DNA of 64,000 nucleotides from positions 1,364,001-1,428,000 of the forward strand of contig OY821614.1 in the NCBI GenBank assembly GCA_963682085.1. The letters are read 5' to 3'. Made by a program: the position numbers and the translations under genes. Positions 52,622 through 61,160 of this stretch are shown here, in pieces; within the stretch, counting starts at the first letter, position 1; the number at the start of each line of letters is the position of its first letter. A model generated the notes under the pieces. It saw only the letters and a list, made by a program, of their open reading frames with translations, was not told the origin of the DNA and ran no database searches. The DNA comes from Thiodubiliella sp900128405. GTDB lineage: Bacteria > Pseudomonadota > Gammaproteobacteria > PS1 > Pseudothioglobaceae.

Positions 52622-53368
52622 TTATTTATTTATTTTGTCTATTCTTACTTGTTTTTTGCGATTGATTTTATCCCAGTCAAGATTTTCACAAGCATCACAA
52701 TGTCGATTAACAATGCCTATTTTGACCAATAATGCATAAATTTTACAACCAACACAAAAACCCACAATGGCCTCTAACCACATAAATAACAAACACATCC
52801 ACACCAAGTTCAACGCCAGCCAAGAAGGAATGTAATTTTCATCGACAGGGATACTAGTGCCTAATAACCCGTTAATCCAAAGGGCAACTGCGTCTGGATT
52901 AAAAAAGACGATACACACAGAAATAAAACCTGATCCCAACATCCAAGCACAACGCTTAGGGCCAATAGCCCCCCATTCGGCTTTTCTACCAATAGCCAAA
53001 AAACTGGCTAATAAAATCGTGGGAGAAAATCGTGAGCCAATAATGGACATACCCAGCAGCATTTCAATCAAAGCATAAATTAATAACTTAGTTTGAAAGC
53101 CATATTCATAGACACGCTTCACCGCCTCCACCTGATAAACAATACGGTCGTCCCAATTGGTCTCAAGCGTATCAACAGAGGTGGTGTTAAGCACCACATC
53201 CCATGACGAACCATACACCACATCAATCAAAGTAAAGACCATATAAATTGGGATAATCAACAAAATACCCGCACGAATACGCATGGCGGTATTATTAATA
53301 TACATAGTTTCCTCGCCTATGTCGCGAAACCAAAGATTTTTTAAAGTATCCTTAATTAAAGCTATCAT
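52622..53368 (-). CDS. DUF4395-type membrane protein
   Basis: A 248-residue membrane protein with several hydrophobic segments. The C-terminal region has the DUF4395 pattern (LASFLAIGRKAEWGAIGPKR, then ALEAxxGFCVGCKIYALL-like motif) and ends in a basic tail with a CDAC pair. Two cysteine pairs (CVGC and CDAC) suggest a redox or metal role. It lies between soxB (7 bases) and the HupE-like gene (no gap). Confidence 0.7.
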   Translation of the reverse strand: MIALIKDTLKNLWFRDIGEETMYINNTAMRIRAGILLIIPIYMVFTLIDVVYGSSWDVVLNTTSVDTLETNWDDRIVYQVEAVKRVYEYGFQTKLLIYALIEMLLGMSIIGSRFSPTILLASFLAIGRKAEWGAIGPKRCAWMLGSGFISVCIVFFNPDAVALWINGLLGTSIPVDENYIPSWLALNLVWMCLLFMWLEAIVGFCVGCKIYALLVKIGIVNRHCDACENLDWDKINRKKQVRIDKINK

Positions 53369-53374
53369 ACAATT

Positions 53375-55264
53375 TTAAATAATTTTTCCTGCATAGTTTT
53401 CAATGCCTGGATTATTCTTTACGCCTTTAATGGTTGGATGATTGACTTTTTTAAGGTTAAGGTGTTTTTGTTTGCGTAGATAATCTGCTGCCACATCCCA
53501 CATTAAACGACCATTACCCACTGAGCTAACTTGTGCCCAGCCTGATACTTTATAAGATTTATTTGGGTCAATAGCTGTGCCTTCGTCATCAACAATATTG
53601 CTAATACGATTACCCAAACCTTTAACAGGATCAATCGTGTAATCCAGTCCACCCATACGCACCATATCGCCACCCGACTGTAAATATGGGTCTTGCACAA
53701 ATAAGTTTTCTGCAATACCCTCTAAAATGTCTTTAAGTTGTGCACCTTTTAGCTCATTAACATAAGTCTCACCGTAGGTCATTGAAGTGTTGGTCATTAA
53801 ATCTTCCATAGTAACATCATGCCCTGCTGGCACACTTGTCCCCCAACGAACACCAGCTGACATAGCAAAATCTGCACTGTGCTCTTCACGCAATGAATTA
53901 ACCAGCACTTGATCCCAAGTCCCCATAAAATTACCACGGCGATAAAGAGTTTGCTCGGTGGTGCAGAGTTTTTCGGTCAAAATTGCATCAAAAGTCTTGC
54001 CAACACGCTTTGGATTATTGCTCATTGCACTACTTCGTGCTTCAACTACCTTGCTATCGTATTTAGTCTGACGCATTTTATCAATATATGACACCATCGC
54101 CGCATCAGGCTTAATTAAATTGGTAATAATTGGCAACATTTTGTAATTATAACCAACCACTTTATGGTCTTTAATATCCAAATCCATTACCCCAATATAT
54201 TTACCCGAACAACCTGCATTAGTTACCACAGTTGTTCCGCCTGCATTTTTTACTTCAATAGGCTTTGGCATACCATCATGCGTATGACCACCAAAAATTG
54301 CATCAATACCACTAATGCGTGATGCCATTTTAATATCCACATCCATACCATTATGGGAAACCAAAATCACCGCATCGGGCTTTTCATTAGCACGAATATC
54401 AGCCACCAGTTCAATCATCTCATCTTCACGCAAACCAAATGACCAATCTGGAAAGAAGTATTTTTGTGGATTGGCGTTTGAAGTTCTAGGGAATGCTTGA
54501 CCGATTACTGCAATACGATGTCCACCCACATTTTTAATCACATAAGGCTTAAATGGTAATGCATCATCTTCGTTATAAAGCCCTCTGCCATCATATTTTT
54601 CAGTCATGGAAATATATTTATCGCCCAACAAAGCATCTTCTAATATACGCACATTCTGACCTAGGAAGTCCCCTTTAAAAAAGCCAATATTCTTAAGTGT
54701 CTCTTCTTCTTTATAGGTAAATTCCCAATGCCCGACCATCACATCAACCCCCAGCATATTACACGCCTCAACCATATCAGCACCACGCGTCCAAAGCGAT
54801 GTGCCAGAGCCTTGCCAAGTGTCTCCCCCATCAACGGTAAGCGTATTCTTCACACCGCCTGCACTCTCACGCAACGAGTCTAAAACAGTTTTAATCTGAC
54901 CAAAACCACCCGTTTTTCCGTATTTAGCTGATAATTCTTCAAAATTGTTGTAAGTAAATGCATAGGCCTCGGGTGAACCGGGTTTAACGCCAATTTGTTT
55001 GAGTAACTTATTGCCAACCACATGAGGTAGTTGTCCAAAAGTTGAACCAAAACCTAAATTAACATTTGGTTCACGAAAATAATTCGGTAATAAATTACCA
55101 TGGGTATCAGTAATATGCAAAATACGCGCATTACCTGTTTTTGCCACCTCGTATTTGTTCTCCTGAGTGGCTAACTTATCTGCATCATTGCCACAACCAC
55201 CAATCAAACCAGCCGTTGAGCCAGCACCTAAAACCTTTATAAAATCTCTACGCGTTAAAGCCAT
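53375..55264 (-). CDS. soxB: Thiosulfohydrolase SoxB
   Basis: A 629-residue di-manganese enzyme that releases sulfate from the SoxY-bound sulfur intermediate in thiosulfate oxidation. It begins with a Tat signal (RRDFIK) and a possible lipobox (IGGC). The 5'-nucleotidase-like metal motifs are intact: HITDTHG, DGGDTWQG, GHWEFTY, HNGMD and GGHTHDGMP. A GGGGAAG site precedes the ATG. The soxXYZA genes are not adjacent, which also occurs in other SUP05-type genomes. It heads a three-gene membrane/periplasm operon. Confidence 0.97.
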   Translation of the reverse strand: MALTRRDFIKVLGAGSTAGLIGGCGNDADKLATQENKYEVAKTGNARILHITDTHGNLLPNYFREPNVNLGFGSTFGQLPHVVGNKLLKQIGVKPGSPEAYAFTYNNFEELSAKYGKTGGFGQIKTVLDSLRESAGGVKNTLTVDGGDTWQGSGTSLWTRGADMVEACNMLGVDVMVGHWEFTYKEEETLKNIGFFKGDFLGQNVRILEDALLGDKYISMTEKYDGRGLYNEDDALPFKPYVIKNVGGHRIAVIGQAFPRTSNANPQKYFFPDWSFGLREDEMIELVADIRANEKPDAVILVSHNGMDVDIKMASRISGIDAIFGGHTHDGMPKPIEVKNAGGTTVVTNAGCSGKYIGVMDLDIKDHKVVGYNYKMLPIITNLIKPDAAMVSYIDKMRQTKYDSKVVEARSSAMSNNPKRVGKTFDAILTEKLCTTEQTLYRRGNFMGTWDQVLVNSLREEHSADFAMSAGVRWGTSVPAGHDVTMEDLMTNTSMTYGETYVNELKGAQLKDILEGIAENLFVQDPYLQSGGDMVRMGGLDYTIDPVKGLGNRISNIVDDEGTAIDPNKSYKVSGWAQVSSVGNGRLMWDVAADYLRKQKHLNLKKVNHPTIKGVKNNPGIENYAGKII

Positions 55265-55388
55265 TCGTCTTCCCCAGTTATTAAATCAAAATAAAATAAT
55301 TTTACTGTGTCCAGACTCAGAGTGCAAAACTATCACTAAATTATAATATTCTGAAATAGACTTAATGTCTTTAATAAATAGTATTCGT

Positions 55389-55394
55389 TATAAT
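55389..55394 (+). promoter_or_regulatory. -10 box giving a leaderless murE transcript
   Basis: TATAAT ends six bases before the ATG at 55401, so transcription would start at or beside the start codon. No ribosome-binding site is present. Confidence 0.55.
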
Positions 55395-55400
55395 ACGCAC

Positions 55401-56795
55401 ATGAATATCAAACAACTGCTCCATAATATTACTTCAACTGAGTTCAACTTTACCGTAAAAGGAGTGTGCCTTAATTCACAACACATACAAGATGGTGATG
55501 TATTTATCGCCTTACAAGGGCAATCAACTCATGGTATTAAGCACATTAATCAAGCCATTGAAAACGGTTGTGTTGCCGTCCTAATTGATTCAGAAGATAT
55601 TGAGTGTCGTGTGCCTACCATTCGTATTGACGATTTAGAATCATACTTGCCTGTTTTGGCAAAACAAATGTATGCCGATGCACTAAATATAGAAATAATC
55701 GGCATTACTGGCACAAATGGCAAAACCTCAGTGGCTTGTTTTATCTCACAACTACTTACTTTATTAGGGGTTAAAAATGGATTGATTGGCACACTAGGTA
55801 TTGGTCAATCTGAACAGCATTCTCAGCACACCACACCTGATATCCTTACACTCTATCGCACACTTGCTGGGTACGCTAAAGATGATATAAAAACCGCTGT
55901 ATTAGAGGTATCATCACATGGCATTGACCAAAATAGAATTGCAGGGTTAAATATCACTCATGCAGTGTTTACCAACCTTACACAAGACCATTTAGATTAT
56001 CACCAAGATCTGAACACTTATCAAAGCACCAAAGCACGATTATTTTCACTAGCCAGTGTTACCACTACTGTCCTTAACCGAGACGATAAATATTACGCCA
56101 ATTTTCTAAAGGCAGCAAAAGGCAAAAAAAATATCAACTTTGGCTTAGAGGATTTTGATGATATTAGACCCACTGAACAAGGTTTTTTAGTCACACTACA
56201 AAGTTATGTTTTTGAAGTGCCTTTCTTAGGTGAATTCAATTTATTGAATGTCATAGCCGCCTTTCACACACTTAAAGCCCTCGGGTTTGACAATGAAAAA
56301 ATCATTCCTCTACTGCACAAACTCACGCCACCACTAGGTAGAATGCAAAAAATAGACAACCATTTGGTGTGGATAGATTACGCCCACACACCAGATGCCA
56401 TCGAAAATACTATCACCTCATTACAACAACACTATCCAAACTTTAAAATTCGCCTAGTATTCGGTTGTGGCGGTAATCGAGATCAAGACAAACGCGCAAA
56501 AATGGGCAAAATTGCCTCAAAATTAGCAAACACCCTTATTTTGACCAACGATAACCCACGCAATGAAAACCCGCGCGCTATTATTGACGATATCTTAAAT
56601 GGTATTGACGACAGTTATGAAGTGGATATTACCCTAGACAGGCAGCTTGCCATTGAAACTGCCATTACCACCTTAGGCGAAAATGAATGCTTACTCATCG
56701 CCGGCAAAGGGCATGAAACCACACAACAATTTAAAGATAATATCATTGATTTAAACGATATTCAAATCGCTCAAGACATTCTTAAATCCTCTTAA
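55401..56795 (+). CDS. murE: UDP-N-acetylmuramoyl-tripeptide synthetase (meso-DAP adding)
   Basis: A 464-residue Mur ligase. ATP site GITGTNGKTSVA, carbamylated-lysine region and the DAP-specificity motif DNPRNENP are present. The start at 55401 (MNIKQLLHN) is chosen for its family-like N-terminus and the -10 box just upstream; an ATG at 55365 is the alternative. murF normally follows directly, but here 1.9 kb of other sequence intervenes, and upstream ftsI is replaced by divergent soxB. Confidence 0.95.
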   Translation: MNIKQLLHNITSTEFNFTVKGVCLNSQHIQDGDVFIALQGQSTHGIKHINQAIENGCVAVLIDSEDIECRVPTIRIDDLESYLPVLAKQMYADALNIEIIGITGTNGKTSVACFISQLLTLLGVKNGLIGTLGIGQSEQHSQHTTPDILTLYRTLAGYAKDDIKTAVLEVSSHGIDQNRIAGLNITHAVFTNLTQDHLDYHQDLNTYQSTKARLFSLASVTTTVLNRDDKYYANFLKAAKGKKNINFGLEDFDDIRPTEQGFLVTLQSYVFEVPFLGEFNLLNVIAAFHTLKALGFDNEKIIPLLHKLTPPLGRMQKIDNHLVWIDYAHTPDAIENTITSLQQHYPNFKIRLVFGCGGNRDQDKRAKMGKIASKLANTLILTNDNPRNENPRAIIDDILNGIDDSYEVDITLDRQLAIETAITTLGENECLLIAGKGHETTQQFKDNIIDLNDIQIAQDILKSS

Positions 56796-56865
56796 AAAGG
56801 CATAATAGCTAATTATTAAACCTAGTAAAGTTAAATGCCAAAAAAAATATAAGCACTATAATTTA

Positions 56866-56884
56866 GAGATTTTTGCATAAATAT
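56866..56884. repeat. Solo end of the dispersed repeat family
   Basis: GAGATTTTTGCATAAATA, with two changes from the end sequence of the element at 30795. No matching right end follows within 200 bases, so it is a partial remnant upstream of the lipoprotein gene. Confidence 0.45.
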
Positions 56885-56971
56885 AAATCATCATTAATAG
56901 CCCAAGCCCTTAATTAACATAGCTATTAAAAAAATGGTATAATAATTTTTCTTTTAACAACAAAAAAAATT

Positions 56972-57154
56972 ATGTTTAAAATCCTATCACTAGTTTTATT
57001 AAGTTTCGCTTTGTCAGGTTGTTTTCTTACTAAAGTTGTTACCGTGCCAATGCGAATTGTCGGTGCAGTTGTTTCAGTAGTGCCAGTAGCTGGCAATACT
57101 ATGGATGCTGCGATTGATACAGCTGCCGATACGGTGGATGATATTCCTATTTAA
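56972..57154 (+). CDS. Small lipoprotein, DUF6726-like
   Basis: A 60-residue lipoprotein precursor. The signal peptide ends in a lipobox (ALSGC). The mature part has TKVVTVPMRIVGAVVSVVPV and an acidic tail with DAAIDTAADTVDDIP, resembling a widespread small proteobacterial family (DUF6726). Function unknown. It lies alone between two remnants of the dispersed repeat. Confidence 0.7.
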   Translation: MFKILSLVLLSFALSGCFLTKVVTVPMRIVGAVVSVVPVAGNTMDAAIDTAADTVDDIPI

Positions 57155-57161
57155 TCTATTA

Positions 57162-57230
57162 GAGACCTTTGCATATCTTAGACGAAAATTTTTGTCCACT
57201 TGATTACTAATAAAAGATATGCAAGCAGTT
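57162..57230. repeat. Short palindromic repeat of the same family
   Basis: A 69-base element starting GAGACCTTTGCATATCTTA and ending with the inverted AAGATATGCAAG. It starts eight bases after the lipoprotein stop. Shorter than the 163-base form, it may be an internally deleted copy. Confidence 0.55.
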
Positions 57231-57248
57231 TAACAAATAAAAACATTA

Positions 57249-57291
57249 AAAAAAATCCAGTGTATCTTAGTAGTTACACTGGATTTTTTTT
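57249..57291. terminator. Strong stem-loop terminator
   Basis: AAAATCCAGTGTA pairs with TACACTGGATTTT around a ten-base loop, with A and T runs on the two sides. It closes the lipoprotein transcript and shields the Fic gene. Confidence 0.85.
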
Positions 57292-57376
57292 GACGAATTT
57301 TTAAAGGCAAAACCACCAGTTTAATGAGCATTAGCATTACTTGAAACACAAAAATAATTTACACTTTACACCACAT

Positions 57377-57421
57377 AACCGTTAAAAATAACAAATAAAA
57401 CTATTTTTTAACGGTTATAAT
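57377..57421 (+). promoter_or_regulatory. Inverted repeat overlapping the fic promoter (putative operator)
   Basis: AACCGTTAAAAA (57377-57388) and its complement TTTTTTAACGGTT (57404-57416) flank a 15-base spacer. A TATAAT box begins at the last base of the right arm and ends eight bases before the fic ATG. The layout suits autoregulation by the C-terminal HTH-like region of Fic. Confidence 0.6.
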
Positions 57422-57429
57422 AGTCAATT

Positions 57430-58302
57430 ATGGCAAAAAAACCTGAAATCTTTGAAAACATTCAACGCTTACGAAAGCGTTATTATGCTTCATTCCAAAA
57501 CAAGCAATCATTATTAGATTTACTCTCAGAAACCGAAGTTGGGGAGCAAGTTTATAATTCCAATGCAATTGAAAATTCCACGCTTACCCTAGGTGATACT
57601 GAAAAAGTTTTATTACAAATTGACCTTGATAAATACATTTCTGAGCGAGAGTTATTTGAAGCAAAAAACCTCGCTCGGGTGGTTGACTACATCAACAAAA
57701 AAGCCACGCAATCAGAACTCACTTTGGAGATTATTTTGCTATTACATAAAATGTTACTAGCCAATATTAACGATGATTTTGCAGGAAGATGGCGGCAAAA
57801 AGACGAATGGGTGCGAGTCGGTAATCATATTGCTGTTGCTCCTGAAAAAATTATCGACAAACTACACAAAATACTAGCAGATTATTTTGCAACAAACAAC
57901 GAGCATATTATTAAGCGCATCGCCCTACTACATTTGCAATTTGAACAAATTCACCCCTTCATTGATGGCAATGGACGCATCGGGCGTGTGTTAAATAATT
58001 ACTTATTGATTCGTGATGGTTTTGTACCGATTAACATTAAATTCATTGATAAAGCAGATTATTACACTGCTTTCAGCGAATTCAATGAAACGGGAAAAAC
58101 CAAAGTAATGGAACAAATTATCGGCACAGCATTATCAAATAGTTACCACAAACGCTTAGCATATTTAGAAGGTAAAGAAATTATCACCTTAGCAGATTAC
58201 GGCAAACGACACAAAATATCACACGCCAATCTCATTAATAAAGCCAAACGCCAAACTATTGCTGCCTTTTCTGAAAAAGGCAAATGGAAAATTGGTGATT
58301 AA
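57430..58302 (+). CDS. Fic family protein (probable AMP transferase)
   Basis: A 290-residue Fic-domain protein. The catalytic motif HPFIDGNGRIGR is complete at residues 175-186. An N-terminal inhibitory-helix motif SNAIEN is at residues 44-49, matching (S/T)xxxE(G/N), so it is probably autoinhibited. The C-terminal 40 residues (LADYGKRHKISHANLINKAKRQT) look like a helix-turn-helix. Fic enzymes AMPylate target proteins or act in toxin-antitoxin modules. It splits murE from murF, has no ribosome-binding site and may be leaderless. Confidence 0.92.
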   Translation: MAKKPEIFENIQRLRKRYYASFQNKQSLLDLLSETEVGEQVYNSNAIENSTLTLGDTEKVLLQIDLDKYISERELFEAKNLARVVDYINKKATQSELTLEIILLLHKMLLANINDDFAGRWRQKDEWVRVGNHIAVAPEKIIDKLHKILADYFATNNEHIIKRIALLHLQFEQIHPFIDGNGRIGRVLNNYLLIRDGFVPINIKFIDKADYYTAFSEFNETGKTKVMEQIIGTALSNSYHKRLAYLEGKEIITLADYGKRHKISHANLINKAKRQTIAAFSEKGKWKIGD

Positions 58303-58357
58303 CCGAAAGCCAATTAAGACGAATCTAAGGCAATAAATTTTTTGATTGATTGAATTC

Positions 58358-58669
58358 CTAATAAAACGGCACCAAAATTACTCTCAGACATGTAACGGAA
58401 CTTATATATCGTTTATTGTTATCACCTTTGGCAAAACTAACAATTTGTGATTCAGCAGCTACCTTGTCATTTAAACGCTTACCAACTAATGCTTTGCAAC
58501 TATTTTCTTTGTGTGTTATAGGATATTCTGTTCTGCTAACAACGATATCTTTTGTTAATGCACTTAATGCACCTCCAATACCAAAATAGATGCCATTAAT
58601 ACTACTATTTACATGTGCCATTGAAACCAAAAAATCAGGCAACACAATTATTTTTATTAAGTTTTTCAT
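58358..58669 (-). CDS. Hypothetical protein, 103 residues
   Basis: An unrecognised small protein (MKNLIKIIVLPDFLVSM start, ending RVILVPFY). The hydrophobic N-terminus could be a weak signal peptide. An AGGTT site lies before the ATG. It is opposite in direction to its neighbours in the murE-murF gap and may be a decayed gene. Confidence 0.4.
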   Translation of the reverse strand: MKNLIKIIVLPDFLVSMAHVNSSINGIYFGIGGALSALTKDIVVSRTEYPITHKENSCKALVGKRLNDKVAAESQIVSFAKGDNNKRYISSVTCLRVILVPFY

Positions 58670-58722
58670 CTGTTTAACCTTATAATAATTAAAATACCTA
58701 TAAACAATTATTACAAGATATA

Positions 58723-59994
58723 GTGATTACACCTAAAGAAATTCCATCATTTGATACGCATACTATTGCCAAAATACTGAACACAAATTGCGTTGCTAAT
58801 GTTAAATTTAGTGGCGTGTGTACTGACACTCGAAAACGCATGGATGGTGCTTTATTTGTAGCACTGATTGGGGATAATTTTGATGCACATAACTATATTG
58901 ATCAAGCACAGAAAATGGGGGCGGTGGCTGTTATAGTTAGTAAGAAAATAGAGTCAAATTTACCTTCATTGGTGGTTGAAAATACGCAAACAGCACTTGG
59001 TGAAATTGCCCGTTGGCATTTGCAAAATATTAAGCCTACTGTGATTGCTATTACAGGTAGCAACGGTAAAACGACCACCAAAAATATGTTAAAAAATATT
59101 CTGCAATTAAAGGCACCTACTTTAGCAACTAAAGGCAACCTTAACAATCATCTTGGCGTGCCGATGACTTTGCTTGAATTGAAGAAAAAACACCAATATG
59201 CAGTAATTGAAATGGGGGCAAATCATTTGGGTGAAATTCAACATTTATGCACTCTGGCACCGCCTGATATTGCACTCGTAACAAATACTTTAGATGCACA
59301 TATTGGCGAATTTGGTGGCTTTGATAATTTAGTCAAAGCCAAAGGCGAAATTTACACCCACCGTTCAAAAAATATTGTCAATACACAAACTACTTTTACA
59401 GGTGATATAAGCTTTGGTGATGGCGGAAATGTGTTTGCCAGCGAGATTAACAACCATTGCTTCACTTTACACATTGTTAATAAAAAAACACCTATTATAT
59501 TACAACTACTTGGTAGGCATAATATTGACAACGCCTTAGCAGCAAGTGCTTGTGCTTATGCCTTAGGAATTGATATTGACCTAATCAAGCAGGGCTTGGA
59601 AAACACAACGCCTGAAAAAGGCAGACTGAATATTATTCAACAACCCAATCTTACCATTATTGACGATACTTATAACGCCAGCCCTCAATCTATGAAAGCG
59701 GCAATTGCCACCCTACTAAACTTTGAAGGTGAAAAAATTGCTGTGCTTGGCGATATGGCAGAACTTGGCAACAACACCAAAACCTTTCATCAAGAAATTG
59801 GGCAATTAGCTAAAAATACACTTGATAAAGTTTATACCTACGGAGAATTGGCAAAATATTATGAGGGCATTCACTTTGACGATTTAGATCGTTTGGCATC
59901 ACATCTTTTAACTCATCACGCTAACACCACTTTGCTGATTAAAGGCTCTCGTATCGTTAAACTTGACCAATTAGTAAAACATCTGCAAAAATAA
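58723..59994 (+). CDS. murF: UDP-N-acetylmuramoyl-tripeptide--D-alanyl-D-alanine ligase
   Basis: A 423-residue Mur ligase adding D-Ala-D-Ala. ATP site ITGSNGKTTTK, the AVIEMGANHLGEIQ motif and DDTYNASPQSMKAA are conserved. The start is a GTG with no clear ribosome-binding site. mraY and murD are not downstream, so the cell-wall cluster is scattered. Confidence 0.95.
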   Translation: MITPKEIPSFDTHTIAKILNTNCVANVKFSGVCTDTRKRMDGALFVALIGDNFDAHNYIDQAQKMGAVAVIVSKKIESNLPSLVVENTQTALGEIARWHLQNIKPTVIAITGSNGKTTTKNMLKNILQLKAPTLATKGNLNNHLGVPMTLLELKKKHQYAVIEMGANHLGEIQHLCTLAPPDIALVTNTLDAHIGEFGGFDNLVKAKGEIYTHRSKNIVNTQTTFTGDISFGDGGNVFASEINNHCFTLHIVNKKTPIILQLLGRHNIDNALAASACAYALGIDIDLIKQGLENTTPEKGRLNIIQQPNLTIIDDTYNASPQSMKAAIATLLNFEGEKIAVLGDMAELGNNTKTFHQEIGQLAKNTLDKVYTYGELAKYYEGIHFDDLDRLASHLLTHHANTTLLIKGSRIVKLDQLVKHLQK

Positions 59995-60006
59995 CTCTAT
60001 TCTTGC

Positions 60007-60035
60007 TTGACCTTTGGCGTAAATATAGCGATAAT
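60007..60035 (+). promoter_or_regulatory. Putative promoter for tRNA-Arg
   Basis: TTGACC (60007-60012) and GATAAT (60030-60035) with a 17-base spacer, 13 bases after murF. Transcription from here would run through the 96-bp tandem repeats into the tRNA. Confidence 0.55.
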
Positions 60036-60080
60036 ATTGCACTTGTTTATGTGTTTTTCATTTGTTTGTATTTTATATAC

Positions 60081-60300
60081 GGCAAATGAAAAATAACGAA
60101 GTAGTTTATGTTTTGTATTTTTTTGCTTAAGGGCGTGAAATACAAGGCATTTTTTATCAGACAGTATTCTACATACGACAGATGAAAAATAACGAAGTAG
60201 TTTATGTTTTGTATTTTTTTGCTTAAGGGCGTGAAATACAAGGCATTTTTTATCAAACAGTATTCTACATACGACAGATGGAAAATAACGAAGTAGTTTA
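60081..60300. repeat. 96-bp tandem repeat, about 2.3 copies
   Basis: Units start at 60081, 60177 and 60273 (partial). They are nearly identical apart from a few bases, and each contains AACGAAGTAGTTTATG and TTTTTTTGCTTAAGGGCG. Just after the third partial unit, CGCTCTTAAGCAAAAAAA (60301-60318) is an inverted copy of the latter block, so the transcript can fold. Nothing else is seen in this 325-base gap before tRNA-Arg. Confidence 0.9.
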
Positions 60301-60319
60301 CGCTCTTAAGCAAAAAAAA

Positions 60320-60396
60320 GCGCTCGTAGCTCAACTGGATAGAGTACTCGGCTACGAACCGAGCGGTTGCAGGTTCGACTCCTGCCGAGCGCACCA
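60320..60396 (+). tRNA. tRNA-Arg (anticodon ACG)
   Basis: A 77-base cloverleaf. The acceptor GCGCTCG pairs with CGAGCGC, the anticodon loop is CTACGAA, the T-loop is GGTTCGACTCC-type, and the 3' CCA is encoded. The ACG wobble base would be deaminated to inosine by TadA. Confidence 0.97.
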
Positions 60397-60407
60397 TATT
60401 TTTTTTT

Positions 60408-60438
60408 AAACCCTTGTGTGAATATACAGGGGTTTTTT
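60408..60438 (+). terminator. Terminator after tRNA-Arg
   Basis: AAACCCTTGT and ACAGGGGTTT form an imperfect stem followed by a T run, just after the tRNA. Confidence 0.65.
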
Positions 60439-60463
60439 AGTTTATGCTGGTAGGATTTTTTTT

Positions 60464-61048
60464 ATGATGACAATACCGAATATTTTAACTCTATCAAGAA
60501 TTGCGTTAATTCCGCTTTTTGTGGTGTTGTATTATTTACAACCTGCTTACACAGAAACGCCGATATTCACTTGGATTAATTTTTCGGTTACTGGGGTTTA
60601 TGCTGCTATTAGTATGACGGATTATTTAGATGGATATTTGGCGAGAAAGTTAAAGATGACTTCAAAATTGGGGGCTTTTTTAGATCCTGTTGCGGATAAA
60701 TTAATGGTTTCAACGGCGTTGGTTCTATTGGTTGATTATTATCCTAGTAGTACACATTGGTATATTGGCGTTTGTGCGTTGATTATTATTTCTAGGGAAA
60801 TTTTGGTTTCGGCATTGAGGGAGTGGATGAGTGCAATTGGTCAGCGTTCTACTATTAATGTTTCATTCATTGGCAAGGTAAAAACCTTTGTGCAGATTTT
60901 TGCTATCTTGTTTTTACTTTATCAGCAACCCTTCTTTGGCTTGCCAAGTTTTAATATTGGCGTGGTGTTATTATTATCTGCAACTTTATTGACTTTATAC
61001 TCTGGTTTAATTTATTTAAAAGAAGGCATAAAAACATTCAAACCTTAA
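60464..61048 (+). CDS. pgsA: CDP-diacylglycerol--glycerol-3-phosphate 3-phosphatidyltransferase
   Basis: A 194-residue membrane enzyme of phosphatidylglycerol synthesis. The CDP-alcohol motif DYLDGYLARKLKMTSKLGAFLDPVADK is DGxxAR-x8-G-x3-D-x3-D as required. Four to five membrane helices. TAGGA lies before the ATG. Sits between tRNA genes. Confidence 0.95.
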   Translation: MMTIPNILTLSRIALIPLFVVLYYLQPAYTETPIFTWINFSVTGVYAAISMTDYLDGYLARKLKMTSKLGAFLDPVADKLMVSTALVLLVDYYPSSTHWYIGVCALIIISREILVSALREWMSAIGQRSTINVSFIGKVKTFVQIFAILFLLYQQPFFGLPSFNIGVVLLLSATLLTLYSGLIYLKEGIKTFKP

Positions 61049-61066
61049 CGAAAAACACATTATAAT
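61037..61066 (+). promoter_or_regulatory. Promoter for tRNA-Gly/tRNA-Cys
   Basis: TATAAT at 61061-61066 lies 11 bases before the tRNA-Gly 5' end, with a -35-like TTCAAA 18 bases upstream. Confidence 0.6.
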
Positions 61067-61077
61067 ATGCCACTTAT

Positions 61078-61153
61078 GCGGGAATAGCTCAGCTGGTAGA
61101 GCATCACGTTGCCAACGTGAATGTCGCGAGTTCGAATCTCGTTTCCCGCTCCA
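61078..61153 (+). tRNA. tRNA-Gly (anticodon GCC)
   Basis: A 76-base tRNA with acceptor GCGGGAA/TTCCCGC, anticodon loop TTGCCAA, TTCGAAT T-loop and encoded CCA. Confidence 0.97.
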
Positions 61154-61160
61154 ATTTAAA

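Noticed and set aside
60047..60397. 116-residue minus-strand frame with three similar segments
   Set aside because: It runs across tRNA-Arg and the 96-bp tandem repeat. The start MVRSAGVEPATARFVAEYS is a familiar artefact of reading tRNA-Arg backwards, and the protein repeats come from the period being a multiple of three.
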